Assembly (NCBI RefSeq): GCF_001190925.1
Contig: NZ_CP011072.1
Coordinates: 4,650,001-4,714,000, forward strand
Source of the DNA: Azoarcus sp. CIB
GTDB taxonomy: Bacteria; Pseudomonadota; Gammaproteobacteria; Burkholderiales; Rhodocyclaceae
Direction of reading: 5' to 3'
Length of the DNA stretch: 64,000 bases
Translations under genes and position numbers: made by a program
Notes under the pieces: model-generated
Databases searched by the model: none
What the model saw: only the letters and a program-made list of their open reading frames with translations
Told to the model about the DNA's origin: nothing
Shown: one piece after another, positions 1-11,992 of the stretch
How the letters are laid out: every line of letters begins with the position of its first letter
How positions within the stretch are numbered: the stretch's first letter is position 1

Positions 1-170
1 GGGTCGGCGAGGAGCGCCTGAGTGTGGCCGGCGCCACCTTGCAGGGCTTCGCGCGCGAGCTTGCGCATGCCGGCCGCGTCGTCCCAGTCCAGTTTGAGCA
101 CGATGCCGCGCTTGAGGATTTCGCGCTCGAGCTGGCAGGCGTCGCGCTCGAAGTGTTCGAATCCGCTCAT
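1..170 (-). CDS. hypothetical protein, partial (3' end beyond window)
   Basis: An open frame on the minus strand starts with ATG at 170 and runs off the left edge, so only about the first 56 residues are visible. It begins three bases after the stop of rfbD, in the same direction, so it is probably the last gene of the rhamnose operon. The visible part is rich in acidic, basic and Leu residues (starting MSGFEHFERDACQLEREIL) and looks helical and cytosolic; there is no signal peptide. I do not recognise a family and assign no function. Confidence 0.55.
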   Translation of the reverse strand, partial: MSGFEHFERDACQLEREILKRGIVLKLDWDDAAGMRKLAREALQGGAGHTQALLAD

Positions 171-173
171 GGC

Positions 174-1067
174 TCAGCGTGCAATGTCTTCGACGCAGCG
201 GCGCAAGGCGTCCTGCCAGTGTGGCATGGCGATGCCGAAACGCGCCGCGAGCCGGTCGGCGGCGAGGCGCGAGTTGGCCGGGCGGGCGGCCGGCACGGGA
301 TAGGCCGAGGCGGGGATCGGTTCGACGATCGCGACCTTCAGGGCCAGATCCGGTAACGCGGTCCGGGCTGTGGCGAAGATCGCCTCGGCGAAGCCGTGCC
401 AGCTCGTTTCGCCGGCCGAGGTGAGGTTGAAGATGCCCGACGCGAACGTACGCTCGCGCCGTTCGCGCTGCGCCTGGGCGACGATTTGGGCGGTGGCGTC
501 GGCGATGTTGCGTGCCCAGGTCGGCGCGCCGTGCTGGTCGGCAACGACACGCAGCTGTTCGCGTTCGGCGCCGAGGCGCAGCATCGTGCGCACGAAGTTG
601 CCGCCGCGGGAGGCGAACACCCAGGTGGTGCGCAGGATCAGGTGATCGCAGCCGGACTCGCGGATCGCCACTTCGCCGGCGAGCTTGCTGCGGCCGTAGG
701 CGTTGACCGGGGCGACGGGGTCGTCCTCGGTGTAGGGCGCCGTCTTCGTGCCGTCGAACACGTAGTCGGTCGAGTAGTGCACGAGCAGCGCACCGACCGT
801 CTTCGCGGCGCGGGCGAGTTCGCCCGGTGCGATACCGTTGATCGTGGTCGCGAGCGCTTCCTCTGACTCGGCCTTGTCCACGGCCGTGTAGGCGGCAGCA
901 TTGACGATGACGTCGGGGGCGAGGTCGGCAACCAGTGCCGCCAGGGTCTCGGGGCGCGACAGGTCGCAGCGGCTGCGGTCGAGCGCGATGACGTCGCCGA
1001 GCGGCATCAGGCTGCGCGCGAGTTCCCAGCCGACCTGACCGTTGGCGCCGGTGACGAGCAGTCTCAT
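174..1067 (-). CDS. rfbD: dTDP-4-dehydrorhamnose reductase
   Basis: Last step of dTDP-L-rhamnose synthesis: NAD(P)H-dependent reduction of dTDP-6-deoxy-L-lyxo-4-hexulose to dTDP-L-rhamnose in the cytosol. The 297-residue product is of normal length. It has the Rossmann nucleotide motif GANGQVG at residues 7-13, the STDYVFDG segment near 99-106 and the short-chain dehydrogenase pair Y124/K128 (YGRSK). Its start overlaps the rfbC stop by four bases (ATGA), which suggests translational coupling. It is the fourth gene of rfbB-rfbA-rfbC-rfbD; the operon supplies rhamnose for O-antigen or capsule. Confidence 0.95.
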   Translation of the reverse strand: MRLLVTGANGQVGWELARSLMPLGDVIALDRSRCDLSRPETLAALVADLAPDVIVNAAAYTAVDKAESEEALATTINGIAPGELARAAKTVGALLVHYSTDYVFDGTKTAPYTEDDPVAPVNAYGRSKLAGEVAIRESGCDHLILRTTWVFASRGGNFVRTMLRLGAEREQLRVVADQHGAPTWARNIADATAQIVAQAQRERRERTFASGIFNLTSAGETSWHGFAEAIFATARTALPDLALKVAIVEPIPASAYPVPAARPANSRLAADRLAARFGIAMPHWQDALRRCVEDIAR

Positions 1068-1609
1068 TCGAAAACCTCACATTGTGCGAGGGGCTTGCCC
1101 TCGCGGTCTTTTGCCGACAGTTGCGGCTCGCCGGCGAGCGGCCATTCGACGCCGACGGTCGGGTCGTTCCACGCCAGGCAGCGCTCGTGTTCGGGGGCGT
1201 AGTAGTCGGTGGTCTTGTAGAGGAAATCCGCGGACTCGGACAGCACGACGAAGCCGTGTGCGAAGCCGGGCGGGATCCACAGCTGGCGGTGGTTGTCCTC
1301 GCTGAGCTCGACGCCCGTCCAGCGGCCGAAGCTCGGCGAACGGCGGCGCAGGTCGACGACGACGTCGAACACGGAGCCGCGCACGACGCGCACGAGCTTC
1401 CCCTGCGGCTGACGGATCTGGTAATGAAGGCCGCGCAGGACGCCGCGCGCGGAGCGGGAGTGGTTGTCCTGCACGAACTGCTCGTCGAGGCCCGTGGTGT
1501 CGCGGAAGGCGCGTGCGTTGAAGCTTTCGAAGAAGAAGCCGCGTGCGTCGCCGAACACCCTGGGTTCGATGATCAGCACGTCGGGGACCGCGGTGGAAAT
1601 GACCTTCAT
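1064..1609 (-). CDS. rfbC: dTDP-4-dehydrorhamnose 3,5-epimerase
   Basis: Epimerises C3 and C5 of dTDP-4-dehydro-6-deoxy-D-glucose, the third step of dTDP-rhamnose synthesis. The 181-residue length is typical of the RmlC cupin family. The sequence has the family segment GVLRGLHYQ, with the presumed catalytic base H62 and the nearby K71, and the C-terminal cupin strands with the PPGFAHGFVVLSE segment. The start ATG shares its A with the rfbA stop (TGATG), and the end overlaps the rfbD start, so the three genes are probably coupled in translation. Confidence 0.95.
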   Translation of the reverse strand: MKVISTAVPDVLIIEPRVFGDARGFFFESFNARAFRDTTGLDEQFVQDNHSRSARGVLRGLHYQIRQPQGKLVRVVRGSVFDVVVDLRRRSPSFGRWTGVELSEDNHRQLWIPPGFAHGFVVLSESADFLYKTTDYYAPEHERCLAWNDPTVGVEWPLAGEPQLSAKDREGKPLAQCEVFE

Positions 1610-2493
1610 CAGAACACCTTTTCTTCGAGCACGCGCAACAGGTACTGACCATAGCCGTTCTTCGCGAGCGGCTTGGCGAGTTCGGCGAGTTGGGCGGCGT
1701 CGATCCAGCCCGCGCGCCAGGCGATTTCTTCCGGACAGGCGATCTTGAGACCCTGACGCTTTTCGATCGTCTGGATGAAGAGGCCCGCCTCGAGCAGACT
1801 CTCGTGCGTACCGGTGTCGAGCCAGGCGTGGCCGCGGCCCATGACCTGCACGTCGAGCGCGCCAGCTTCGAGGTAGTGGCGATTGACGTCGGTGATCTCG
1901 AGCTCGCCGCGCGGGCTGGGCTTGAGAGCACGCGCGATGTCGACGACGCGCTCGTCGTAGAAGTAGAGACCGGTGACGGCGTAGCGGCTCTTCGGTTTCG
2001 CCGGTTTTTCCTCGATGCTGATCGCGTGACCTGCGGCATCGAACTCGACGACGCCGTAGCGCTCGGGGTCATTCACCGGATAGGCGAAGACGGTCGCGCC
2101 GTGTGCACGCTGGCCGGCCTGCCTGAGGTCGTCCGCGAGTTCGTGGCCATAGAAGAGGTTGTCGCCGAGCACGAGGGCCGACGGCGAGCCGGCGATGAAC
2201 GCCTCGCCGATCAGGAAGGCCTGCGCGAGGCCGTCCGGGCTGGGCTGCACGGCATACTGCAGGCGCAGGCCCCAGCGGCTGCCGTCGCCGAGGAGCTGCT
2301 CGAAGCGTGGGGTGTCCTGCGGGGTGGAGATGATGAGGATGTCGCGGATCCCTGCCAGCATCAGGGTGCTGAGCGGGTAGTAGATCATCGGCTTGTCGTA
2401 CACCGGCAGCAGCTGCTTGGAGACGGCCAGGGTGGCCGGGTGCAGGCGGGTGCCGGAACCACCGGCGAGGATGATGCCCTTGCGTGTGCTCAT
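1609..2493 (-). CDS. rfbA: glucose-1-phosphate thymidylyltransferase
   Basis: Forms dTDP-glucose from glucose 1-phosphate and dTTP, the entry step to dTDP-rhamnose. I chose the ATG at 2493 because the next residues, [12 protein letters not shown], are the usual N-terminus and the start overlaps the rfbB stop by four bases. The product is 294 residues, normal for RmlA. The nucleotide-binding signature GGSGTRL lies at residues 11-17, and the segment '[12 protein letters not shown]' follows as in family members. The open frame continues upstream of this ATG, but that part reads as the opposite-frame shadow of rfbB. Confidence 0.95.
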   Translation of the reverse strand: MSTRKGIILAGGSGTRLHPATLAVSKQLLPVYDKPMIYYPLSTLMLAGIRDILIISTPQDTPRFEQLLGDGSRWGLRLQYAVQPSPDGLAQAFLIGEAFIAGSPSALVLGDNLFYGHELADDLRQAGQRAHGATVFAYPVNDPERYGVVEFDAAGHAISIEEKPAKPKSRYAVTGLYFYDERVVDIARALKPSPRGELEITDVNRHYLEAGALDVQVMGRGHAWLDTGTHESLLEAGLFIQTIEKRQGLKIACPEEIAWRAGWIDAAQLAELAKPLAKNGYGQYLLRVLEEKVF

Positions 2494-3554
2494 GCCCGTC
2501 GATCTCCATAGTTGCGCGCGACCCATTCGCGATAGGCGCCGCTCTGCACGTCCGCCACCCAGTCCTGGTTCGCGAGGTACCACGCGATGGTCTTGCGGAT
2601 GCCCGTTTCGAAGGTCTCGGCCGGGCGCCAGCCGAGTTCGCGCTCGATCTTGCGCGCGTCGATCGCGTAGCGGCGGTCGTGGCCGGGACGGTCGGCGACA
2701 TAGGTGATCAGGCGCGCGTGCGGGCCGGCGGGATCGGGGCGCAGTTCGTCGAGCAGCGCACACACGGTATGCACGATCTCGAGGTTGGGCTTCTCGTTCC
2801 AGCCGCCGACGTTGTAGGTCTCGCCGAGGCGGCCACGCGCGAGCACTTCGCGGATCGCGGCGCAGTGGTCGCCGACGTAAAGCCAGTCGCGCACGTTGCG
2901 ACCGTCGCCGTAGACCGGCAGGGCCTTGCCGGCGAGCGCGTTGGCTATCATCAGCGGGATGAGCTTTTCGGGGAACTGGTAGGGGCCGTAGTTGTTCGAG
3001 CAGTTGGTCGTGAGCACCGGCAGGCCGTAAGTGTGGTGCCAGGCGCGCACGAGGTGGTCGGACGCGGCCTTGCTCGCGGAGTACGGGCTGTTGGGTTCGT
3101 AGGCCTTGCTCTCGGCGAAGGGCGGGTCGTTCGGGCCGAGCGAGCCGTAGACCTCGTCGGTCGAGACGTGCAGGAAGCGGAAGGCGGCCTGCTCCGCGCC
3201 GTCGAGCGCGGACCAGTAGGCGCGCGCCGCTTCGAGCAGCGTGAACGTGCCTTCGACATTGGTGCGCACGAAGGCCGCGGGGCCGTGGATCGAGCGGTCG
3301 ACGTGGCTTTCGGCGGCGAAATGCACGATCGCGCGCGGGCGGTGTTCGGCGAGCAGTTGGTCGAGGAGCGCGCTGTCGCAGATGTCGCCCTGCACGAAGA
3401 CATGGCGGGCGTCCCCCTGCAGAGCAGCGAGACTCTCGAGGTTGCCCGCGTAGGTCAGCGCGTCGAGATTCAGCACCGGCTCGTCGCTCGCGCGCAGCCA
3501 GTCGAGTACGAAGTTGGCGCCGATGAAGCCTGCACCGCCCGTCACCAGAATCAT
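2490..3554 (-). CDS. rfbB: dTDP-glucose 4,6-dehydratase
   Basis: NAD-dependent dehydratase converting dTDP-glucose to dTDP-4-dehydro-6-deoxyglucose. It is 354 residues, as expected for RmlB. The N-terminal Rossmann motif GGAGFIG is at residues 6-12. The extended-SDR catalytic elements are present: VSTDEVYG (Thr-Asp-Glu) and YSASK (Tyr and Lys). It is the first gene of the operon. The 152 bp upstream separate it from a divergent D-Ala-D-Ala carboxypeptidase gene and carry an AT-rich patch with a TATAAT on its strand. Confidence 0.95.
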   Translation of the reverse strand: MILVTGGAGFIGANFVLDWLRASDEPVLNLDALTYAGNLESLAALQGDARHVFVQGDICDSALLDQLLAEHRPRAIVHFAAESHVDRSIHGPAAFVRTNVEGTFTLLEAARAYWSALDGAEQAAFRFLHVSTDEVYGSLGPNDPPFAESKAYEPNSPYSASKAASDHLVRAWHHTYGLPVLTTNCSNNYGPYQFPEKLIPLMIANALAGKALPVYGDGRNVRDWLYVGDHCAAIREVLARGRLGETYNVGGWNEKPNLEIVHTVCALLDELRPDPAGPHARLITYVADRPGHDRRYAIDARKIERELGWRPAETFETGIRKTIAWYLANQDWVADVQSGAYREWVARNYGDRRA

Positions 3555-3631
3555 TGCTCTACCTCGTCAGCCGGAGTGGTCCCGCGGGCTACGGCGTAAA
3601 ATGCCGGTCCGCGGGAAAAGCGGAATTTGTA

Positions 3632-3637
3632 ATTATA
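3632..3637 (-). promoter_or_regulatory. candidate -10 element for the rfb operon
   Basis: The minus strand reads TATAAT, an exact sigma-70 -10 hexamer, in the only AT-rich patch of the 152 bp between rfbB and the divergent carboxypeptidase gene. It lies about 80 bases upstream of the rfbB ATG. I see no good -35 match at the usual distance, so this is a weak, position-based call. Confidence 0.3.
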
Positions 3638-3706
3638 TCGCGCCCGCATACGCGCCGCGCCCTCGCGGGCTTCCCGAGTATGTTGCAGGATATCGACGAC
3701 CACCTC

Positions 3707-5155
3707 ATGACAACGCGACACGTGCTCCGTTTTCTGGCTACCCTGCTTTTTTGCGGAATGTTGGCCTCAGCGCATGCGGTTTCCCTGCCGCCATCGGTGC
3801 GGCAGGCACTCGACGCCGCCCGCATTCCTGCCGGCAACGTGGCGGTGTGGGTGCAGGGCGTCGACGCGCCGGCCCCGCAGCTGGAGACCGGTGGCGATCG
3901 GCCGATGAATCCGGCGTCGGTGATGAAGGTGGTGACCGCCTTTGCAGCGCTCGACCGGCTGGGACCCGCCTTCACCTGGACGACGCGGGTGGCGACCGGC
4001 GGACCGGTGGCCGCGGGCGTTCTGGACGGCAACCTGTACCTGACGGGCGGCGCAGACCCGATGCTGAACTACGAGCGGCTGGCGAGATTGCTGCGCCAGG
4101 TGCGTGCGCTGGGCGTCACGACCGTGCGCGGCGACATCGTGCTCGACGGCTCGTCGCTGGCGCTGCCGCCGCACGACCCGGCAGCCTTCGACGGGCGCGC
4201 GCTGCGGCCGTACAACAGCGGCGCCTACGGGCTGCTGATGCACTTCAACACGCTGCAGCTGCGCCTCGTGCCGGCGGCCGAATCCGGACAACCGGTGGGG
4301 CTTGCGCCCTATCCGGCGCTGACGGGTATCGACATCGACAACCGCATCGCGACGGCTCCCGGCCCGTGCGGCGTGTGGTACGGCAGTCTCGACGCGACGC
4401 TCGAAGCGGGGCCGCAGGGGCCGCGGCTGGTGCTGTCGGGGAGCATGCCGGCGAGCTGCGGGCAGCGCGACTGGGCGACCGCGCCTTTGTCGCCCGAGGC
4501 CTTCGGGCGTGCGCTCATCGCAGCGCTGTGGAGCGAACTGGGCGGCAAGGTCGAGGGCGCGGTGCGCAGCGGCGTGACGCCGGGCGACGCGGCGACGCTG
4601 GTCACGGAGACGTCGCCGCCGCTTTCCGACGTGGTGCGCGAGATGAACAAGTGGTCGAGCAACGTGATCGCGCGCCAGCTGCTTGCGACGCTGGGACGGG
4701 AAAGCGGGGCGAACCTGGACATGGTCGCGGGTGGCGCCGAGGCCGTGCGCGCCCTGCTCGCCGCGGACGGCATCGCGACCGCGGGCCTCGTGATCGAGAA
4801 CGGCTCGGGTCTTTCACGCGTCGAGCGCGTCACGGCGCGCACGCTCGCGGAAGTCCTGCTCGCGGCGTGGCGGCGGCCCTTCATGCCGGAGTACATCGCG
4901 GCGCTGCCGATCGCCGGCGAGGACGGCACGGCGCGCGGGCGGCTGTACGACAGCCCGGCACGCGGCTACGCGCACATCAAGACCGGTTCGATCAACGGCG
5001 TGAAGTCCCTGGCCGGCTACGTGCTGGACCGCAACGGCCGGCGCCACGCGGTCGTGATGATGGTGAACCACGCCGAGGCCGGGTCCAGCCAGGCCGCGCA
5101 GGACGCGTTGCTGGAATGGGTGTGGGCGGGCGGCGACACGGCGCCGGCGCAATAG
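3707..5155 (+). CDS. dacB: D-alanyl-D-alanine carboxypeptidase/endopeptidase (PBP4 type)
   Basis: Periplasmic low-molecular-weight penicillin-binding protein of peptidase family S13, trimming D-Ala from peptidoglycan peptides or cutting cross-links. The ATG at 3707 is preferred because it gives a clean signal peptide (MTTRHVLRFLATLLFCGMLASAHA) and a 482-residue product; the frame stays open upstream, and ATG 3680 is an alternative. No strong ribosome site is seen for either. All three active-site motifs are present: SVMK (S71, K74), SSN (317-319) and KTG (425-427). The long insert between the first two motifs is typical of class C PBPs. Confidence 0.93.
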   Translation: MTTRHVLRFLATLLFCGMLASAHAVSLPPSVRQALDAARIPAGNVAVWVQGVDAPAPQLETGGDRPMNPASVMKVVTAFAALDRLGPAFTWTTRVATGGPVAAGVLDGNLYLTGGADPMLNYERLARLLRQVRALGVTTVRGDIVLDGSSLALPPHDPAAFDGRALRPYNSGAYGLLMHFNTLQLRLVPAAESGQPVGLAPYPALTGIDIDNRIATAPGPCGVWYGSLDATLEAGPQGPRLVLSGSMPASCGQRDWATAPLSPEAFGRALIAALWSELGGKVEGAVRSGVTPGDAATLVTETSPPLSDVVREMNKWSSNVIARQLLATLGRESGANLDMVAGGAEAVRALLAADGIATAGLVIENGSGLSRVERVTARTLAEVLLAAWRRPFMPEYIAALPIAGEDGTARGRLYDSPARGYAHIKTGSINGVKSLAGYVLDRNGRRHAVVMMVNHAEAGSSQAAQDALLEWVWAGGDTAPAQ

Positions 5156-5175
5156 CGGGGCGGCCGCGTGGCGCC

Positions 5176-5592
5176 TCAGGCGTCCGTGGGCATCGGCATG
5201 GTGCTGCGGTCGAGCAGGTTCAGCCAGCCGCGGACGACGCGGTAGACGATCCACAGGCCGGCACCGACCAGCAGCACGAACGCGAACGGGATTCCGATCA
5301 GGGTGACGATCATGGCTGCCGCGACCAGGATCCACAGCAGCGCGAACCAGAAGGTGCGGATCTGCCAGCGGAAGTGGCTTTCCAGCCAGGTGCCGCGCAC
5401 CGCGTCGCGCTTCATGTAGTTGAGCACCACCGCGAGGATGGACGGCAGGCTCGCGACGAAGCTGCCGATGATGGTCGCGGAGCCGACGACGCCGGTGACC
5501 ACCGCGAACGCATGCAGCGCATAGATGATGTGCGCGAGCGTGACGAGTCCGCCTAGGTCGGCGGGGGCGCTTCCGGTCCGGTAGTCGGGCAT
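5176..5592 (-). CDS. DUF4870-like small membrane protein
   Basis: A 138-residue integral membrane protein. Three hydrophobic segments are visible: roughly residues 15-35, 38-57 and 78-115, the last long enough for two passes. The basic loop between them (NYMKRDAVRGTWLESHFRWQ) resembles the DUF4870 family found widely in Gammaproteobacteria and Betaproteobacteria, where function is unknown. It is convergent with dacB, with 20 bp between the stops, and lies downstream of no obvious partner. Confidence 0.75.
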   Translation of the reverse strand: MPDYRTGSAPADLGGLVTLAHIIYALHAFAVVTGVVGSATIIGSFVASLPSILAVVLNYMKRDAVRGTWLESHFRWQIRTFWFALLWILVAAAMIVTLIGIPFAFVLLVGAGLWIVYRVVRGWLNLLDRSTMPMPTDA

Positions 5593-5642
5593 GGCTGGCT
5601 CCGTGGTGATGAGGATTCCGGTGGATTCTTACAGGCCCGCTT

Positions 5643-7133
5643 TTACAGTCCCAACTCGGCCCACATTGCGTCGACGCGCTGCTTGACTGCGGCGTCCATC
5701 ACGATCGGCCGCCCCCATTCGCGGTTCGTCTCGCCCGGCCACTTGTTGGTGGCGTCGATACCCATCTTGCTGCCGAGGCTCGCGACGGGGCTGGCGAAGT
5801 CGAGGTAGTCGATCGGGGTGTTGTCCACCATCACGGTGTCGCGCGACGCATCGACGCGGGTCGTCATCGCCCAGATCACTTCCTTCCAGTCGCGGATATT
5901 CACGTCATCATCGACGACGATGATGAATTTCGTGTACATGAACTGACGCAGGAAGCTCCAGATGCCGAACATCACGCGCTTGGCGTGCCCCGGGTACTGC
6001 TTGCGGATGCTGACGACCGCGAGGCGGTAGGAGCAGCCTTCGGGCGGCAGGTAGAAGTCGGTGATCTCGGGGAATTGCTTCTGCAGCAGCGGCACGAACA
6101 CTTCGTTGAGCGCGACGCCCAGCATCGCCGGCTCGTCGGGCGGCTTGCCGGTGTAGGTCGAGTGGTAGATCGGGTTCTTGCGCATCGTGATGCGCTCGAT
6201 CGTGAATACCGGGAAGTCGGAGACTTCGTTGTAGTAGCCGGTGTGGTCGCCGTAGGGGCCTTCGGGCGCGGTATCGTCGGGGTGGATCACGCCTTCGAGC
6301 ACGATCTCGGCCGAAGCCGGCACCTGCAGGTCGGAGCCGAGGCATTGCACGAGTTCGGTCTTCGCACCGCGCAAGAGGCCCGCGAACTGGTATTCGGACA
6401 GGCTGTCCGGCACCGGCGTGACGGCACCGAGGATGGTCGCGGGGTCGCAGCCGAGGACGACGGCGACCTTGAACGGTTCGCCCGGATGCGCGAGCTGGTG
6501 CTCGCGGAAGTCCAGCGCGCCGCCGCGGTGGGCGAGCCAGCGCATGATGACGCGGTTGGGCCCGAGCACCTGCTGGCGGTAGATGCCGAGGTTCTGGCGC
6601 TTCTTCCCGGGGCCGCGCGTGACGACGAGGCCCCAGGTGATCAGCGGCGCGACGTCGCCGGGCCAGCAGTGCTGGATCGGCAGCTTCGCCAGATCGACGT
6701 CGGCGCCTTCCCACACGACCTCCTGGCAGGGCGCGGAGCGCACTTCCTTGGGCGACATGTTGAGCACCTGGCGGAAGGCCGGGAACTTCTCCCACGCGTC
6801 CTTGAGGCCCTTGGGCGGCTCGGGCTCCTTGAGGAAGGCGAGGAGCTTGCCGACTTCGCGCAATGGGGTCTGCCAGTTGCCGTCGGGCAGTTCCTCGCCC
6901 ATGCCGAGCGCGACACGTTCGGGCGTGCCGAAGAGGTTGGCGAGCACCGGCATCGCCTGCGGCACGCCGCGCGTGACGGGCTTTTCGAACAGCAGCGCCG
7001 GGCCGCCGGCGCGCAGCACGCGGTCGGCGATCTCGGTCATCTCGAGGTGGGTGTCGACGGGAACCGTAATGCGCTTCAGTTCGCCACGCTGTTCGAGCTG
7101 GGCGATGAAGTCGCGAAGATCGTGGTAACGCAT
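5643..7133 (-). CDS. ubiD: 4-hydroxy-3-polyprenylbenzoate decarboxylase
   Basis: Prenylated-FMN-dependent decarboxylase of ubiquinone synthesis, removing the carboxyl group from 3-polyprenyl-4-hydroxybenzoate. The ATG at 7133 gives the usual N-terminus [19 protein letters not shown] and a 496-residue product, close to E. coli UbiD (497). Family segments include [11 protein letters not shown] and the strongly conserved '[15 protein letters not shown]' and TRVDASRD stretches near the C-terminus. pyrF lies 31 bp upstream in the same direction; ubiA and ubiC are within 3 kb. An aromatic-acid UbiD-like decarboxylase is less likely given the length and neighbours. Confidence 0.93.
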   Translation of the reverse strand: MRYHDLRDFIAQLEQRGELKRITVPVDTHLEMTEIADRVLRAGGPALLFEKPVTRGVPQAMPVLANLFGTPERVALGMGEELPDGNWQTPLREVGKLLAFLKEPEPPKGLKDAWEKFPAFRQVLNMSPKEVRSAPCQEVVWEGADVDLAKLPIQHCWPGDVAPLITWGLVVTRGPGKKRQNLGIYRQQVLGPNRVIMRWLAHRGGALDFREHQLAHPGEPFKVAVVLGCDPATILGAVTPVPDSLSEYQFAGLLRGAKTELVQCLGSDLQVPASAEIVLEGVIHPDDTAPEGPYGDHTGYYNEVSDFPVFTIERITMRKNPIYHSTYTGKPPDEPAMLGVALNEVFVPLLQKQFPEITDFYLPPEGCSYRLAVVSIRKQYPGHAKRVMFGIWSFLRQFMYTKFIIVVDDDVNIRDWKEVIWAMTTRVDASRDTVMVDNTPIDYLDFASPVASLGSKMGIDATNKWPGETNREWGRPIVMDAAVKQRVDAMWAELGL

Positions 7134-7164
7134 GAAATCCTTTCGGGTACGACGGTATTGCGGT

Positions 7165-7980
7165 TCAGCGATTGGCGTTGATTGCGTCACGCGTTTCGAG
7201 GGCGGCGCGGCGGGCCGCCTCGGCATAGTCTTCGCCACTGCCGGCGAACAGGATCGCGCGCGAGGAGTTGATCATCAGACCGGTGCCGTCGGCGGTGCCG
7301 CCGGCCTGCATGGTCTCGGCGATGTCGCCGCCCTGCGCGCCGATGCCGGGCACGAGCAGCGGCATGTCGCCGACGATGCTGCGCACGCGCGCGATCTCGT
7401 TGGGGAAGGTCGCGCCGACGACGAGGCCGCAGTTGCCGCTCGCATTCCAGTCGTTCGCGACGAGGCGCGCGACGCGCTCGTACAGCCGCTCGCCACCGCC
7501 GACGTCGAGAAACTGCAGGTCGCTGCCGCCCGGATTCGAGGTGCGGCACAGCAGGATCACGCCCTTGTCGGCGTATTCGAGGTAGGGCTCGACGGAATCA
7601 CGGCCCATGTAGGGATTGACCGTGATCGCGTCGGCGCGGAAGCGCTCGAAGGCTTCGACCGCGTACTGTGCCGCGGTGCTGCCGATGTCGCCGCGCTTGG
7701 CGTCGAGGATCACCGGCGTATCGGGGTGGCGCTCGTGGATGTGGGCGATCAGGTCTTCGAGCTGGTCTTCGGCACGCTGCGCGGCGAAGTAGGCGATCTG
7801 CGGCTTGAAGCAGCACACGAGGTCGGCAGTCGCATCGACGATGCCCTTGCAGAATTCGAGGATGGCGTCCGGACGCCCCTGCAGGTGGGCCGGGAAACGC
7901 GCAGGATAGGGATCGAGGCCGACGCACAGCAGGCTGTTGCGGCTCTGCCAGGCGGCCCGGAGGGCGGTCATGAAGTGCAT
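7165..7980 (-). CDS. pyrF: orotidine 5'-phosphate decarboxylase (type 2)
   Basis: Last step of UMP synthesis. The 271-residue length and the sequence fit the longer type 2 subfamily rather than the E. coli form. The catalytic Asp-Lys-Asp signature is DAKRGDIG, with D93, K95 and D98. Phosphate-binding segments are seen at '[10 protein letters not shown]' and '[10 protein letters not shown]'. The start could be Met1 or Met4 (7971). It is followed closely by ubiD; the upstream gene is separated by a terminator. Confidence 0.95.
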   Translation of the reverse strand: MHFMTALRAAWQSRNSLLCVGLDPYPARFPAHLQGRPDAILEFCKGIVDATADLVCCFKPQIAYFAAQRAEDQLEDLIAHIHERHPDTPVILDAKRGDIGSTAAQYAVEAFERFRADAITVNPYMGRDSVEPYLEYADKGVILLCRTSNPGGSDLQFLDVGGGERLYERVARLVANDWNASGNCGLVVGATFPNEIARVRSIVGDMPLLVPGIGAQGGDIAETMQAGGTADGTGLMINSSRAILFAGSGEDYAEAARRAALETRDAINANR

Positions 7981-8058
7981 GGAGGCGTCCTGATGGGTTC
8001 GGGGCGAATGATAAGCCGGATGATGCCCTTGCGCGCCCTCGGATGCCGCAAAATGAAA

Positions 8059-8078
8059 GGGGCCGCGACGGCGGCCCC
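8059..8078 (-). terminator. intrinsic terminator after the 83-residue exported protein gene
   Basis: A perfect 8-bp stem, GGGGCCGC/GCGGCCCC, with a 4-base loop. On the minus strand it is followed at once by TTTCATTTT. It lies 22 bp past the stop of the gene at 8101-8352 and before pyrF, so it should end that transcript and insulate pyrF. Confidence 0.75.
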
Positions 8079-8100
8079 GGTCTGCTCGGTACGTGTCGGC

Positions 8101-8352
8101 CTACATGCCGATGTTGAGCATCTTCATCGCCTTCGCGAGCGCCGCCTCGGACTCGGGATGCTTGCCGGCCTTGTGCAGCTCTTCGCCTTCCGCGCGCAGT
8201 TTCTTCACTTCCGTCATCTGCTCGGCGGTCAGCGTCGGGTTCTTGGCCATCGCGTCATCGATTTTCTTCATATCCGCGGGGCAATGACGGGCAAAGGCGC
8301 TGGTCGACAGCAGGATCGCACACACGCCCGCGAACAACAGGCTTCTTTTCAT
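8101..8352 (-). CDS. small exported protein of unknown function
   Basis: An 83-residue product starting MKRSLLFAGVCAILLSTSAFA, a clear Sec signal peptide with cleavage expected after residue 21 or 22. The mature part of about 60 residues is Lys-, Ala- and Glu-rich, with predicted helices and a single Cys (HCPADMKK). That suggests a small helical periplasmic protein. It has its own terminator and lies alone between ubiA and pyrF. I recognise no family. Confidence 0.75.
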   Translation of the reverse strand: MKRSLLFAGVCAILLSTSAFARHCPADMKKIDDAMAKNPTLTAEQMTEVKKLRAEGEELHKAGKHPESEAALAKAMKMLNIGM

Positions 8353-8433
8353 TGCAGTCTCCTCTGGGGTTGCGCCGCAAAAAAGTCGGGCGCATGTTTT
8401 CGACCGTCATCGATGCGGTCGGTTCACCCTAGC

Positions 8434-9321
8434 TCAGGCGGCGGGAAACGCAATGTAATCAAGGACGATGCCGGCGAAGATGCTCGCCCCGACCCAGTTG
8501 TTGTGCAGGAAGGCCTTGAAGCACGGCGCGCGTTCGCGGCCGCGGATCAGCGTGTAGTGGTATCCGGCGATGCCGCAGGCGCCGAGCAGGCCGGCGAAGA
8601 AGAACGCACCGCGCCCCGCGGCGACACCGACCGCGGCGAACAGCGCGAAGGCGACTGCGTAGCACAGCATCACCGCGGCAACGTCGAAACGGCCGAAGGT
8701 GATCGCGGAGGTCTTGATGCCGATCCTGAGGTCGTCGGGACGGTCGACCATCGCGTACTCGGTGTCGTAGGCGACGGTCCAGAAGATGTTGCCGAGCAGC
8801 AGCCACCACGCGAGCGCGGGCACTTCGCCCAGCACCGCGGCAAAGCCCATCGGGATGCCGAAGCCGAAGGCGATGCCGAGGTAGGCCTGCGGGATCGCGA
8901 AGAAGCGCTTCATGAACGGATAGCTCGCGGCGAGGAACAGCGCCGGCAGCGACAGCCACAGCACGATGGGCGCGAGCGGCAGGATCAGCACGAAGGCGGC
9001 GAGCGAGAGGCCGGCGGCGAGGAGCAACGCTTCGCGGGTGCCGATCGCACGCGTCGCGAGCGGGCGGTTTTTCGTGCGCTCGACGTGGCCGTCGAAATCG
9101 CGGTCGGCGTAGTCGTTGATGACGCAGCCGGCCGAGCGCATCAGCACCGTGCCCAGCGTGAAGATCGCGATCAGATGCAGCGGCGGCACGCCGTCGGCGG
9201 CAAGCCACAGCGCCCACAGCGTCGGCCACAGCAGCAGCAGGATGCCAATGGGCTTGTCGAGGCGCATCAGCCGCAGGTAGATGGGCAGGCGGGCAGACAG
9301 GGGGAGCGGCGCAGACATCAT
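8434..9321 (-). CDS. ubiA: 4-hydroxybenzoate polyprenyltransferase
   Basis: Inner-membrane prenyltransferase joining 4-hydroxybenzoate to the polyprenyl tail in ubiquinone synthesis. The Asp-rich Mg-diphosphate site NDYADRDFD begins at residue 69, and the second acidic motif (DRPDDLRIG) lies in the middle of the protein. Several hydrophobic helices cover the 295 residues, the usual length. The start is the first ATG of ATGATG at 9321, overlapping the ubiC stop; the second ATG (9318) is equally possible. The frame stays open well upstream, but that part is the shadow of ubiC. Confidence 0.95.
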   Translation of the reverse strand: MMSAPLPLSARLPIYLRLMRLDKPIGILLLLWPTLWALWLAADGVPPLHLIAIFTLGTVLMRSAGCVINDYADRDFDGHVERTKNRPLATRAIGTREALLLAAGLSLAAFVLILPLAPIVLWLSLPALFLAASYPFMKRFFAIPQAYLGIAFGFGIPMGFAAVLGEVPALAWWLLLGNIFWTVAYDTEYAMVDRPDDLRIGIKTSAITFGRFDVAAVMLCYAVAFALFAAVGVAAGRGAFFFAGLLGACGIAGYHYTLIRGRERAPCFKAFLHNNWVGASIFAGIVLDYIAFPAA

Positions 9322-9875
9322 TCGGGCAGGTCCAGGATCGTGGGCAGGAAGGCCTCGCTGACGAGCAACGCGCGACCGTGCAGGCGGAACAGCGAACGCC
9401 GCGCCCACACGCGGGGCGGCATCACCATCGGCGCGACCGCGGCAAGGGCGAGATGATAGCGCGCGTCGCGACGGTCGAGGCAGGCGCAGGTCAGCGCGCG
9501 GCGGCTGATCGCAGGGTCGGCGAACAGCGCAGCGCCCAGCGGCCGGGCGCCCATGCCGTGAAAGAGGTTCCACGCGCCGCGCACGTTGGCGCGCGGCAGC
9601 AGCGAGCGCGCGAACACCACCGGCACGCCGTCGGCGATCAGCAGGACCTCGCGCAGCCACGCGCGTTCGCCGCGACGCAGGCCGAGCAGCGTCGCTTCGT
9701 CGCGGTGCGGCACGGCGAGGCACTGGCGCAGCACGCGCACTGAGAAGCTGCCGCAGCGGGCGCGGATGCGCGCGGTGAGCGAGGCGGGATCGGTGAGCCA
9801 GGGGCGGAGCGTGCGGGAAACGGTCGCGCGCGGCGGGCGCTTCAGCCAGGTTTCTTTGTGGGGACGGGTGCGCAT
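9318..9875 (-). CDS. ubiC: chorismate--pyruvate lyase
   Basis: Makes 4-hydroxybenzoate and pyruvate from chorismate, the first committed step of bacterial ubiquinone synthesis. The 185-residue product has the family features: '[16 protein letters not shown]' near the N-terminus, the [13 protein letters not shown] segment, 'FARSLLP' and a C-terminal '[20 protein letters not shown]'. It overlaps ubiA by a few bases, so the product of UbiC is used by the enzyme encoded next to it. Confidence 0.93.
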   Translation of the reverse strand: MRTRPHKETWLKRPPRATVSRTLRPWLTDPASLTARIRARCGSFSVRVLRQCLAVPHRDEATLLGLRRGERAWLREVLLIADGVPVVFARSLLPRANVRGAWNLFHGMGARPLGAALFADPAISRRALTCACLDRRDARYHLALAAVAPMVMPPRVWARRSLFRLHGRALLVSEAFLPTILDLPE

Positions 9876-9947
9876 GGGAAGACGACGTCGGGACGACGCG
9901 CATGATACCGGCCGCGAGCCCCGGCCCCAAACCGGGGCGTCGGCCGC

Positions 9948-11984
<2,037 letters not shown>

Positions 11985-11992
<8 letters not shown>

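Noticed and set aside
7132-9456. A 774-codon plus-strand frame across pyrF, the small exported gene and ubiA
   Set aside because: It crosses several well-identified minus-strand genes and a terminator and has only shadow composition.
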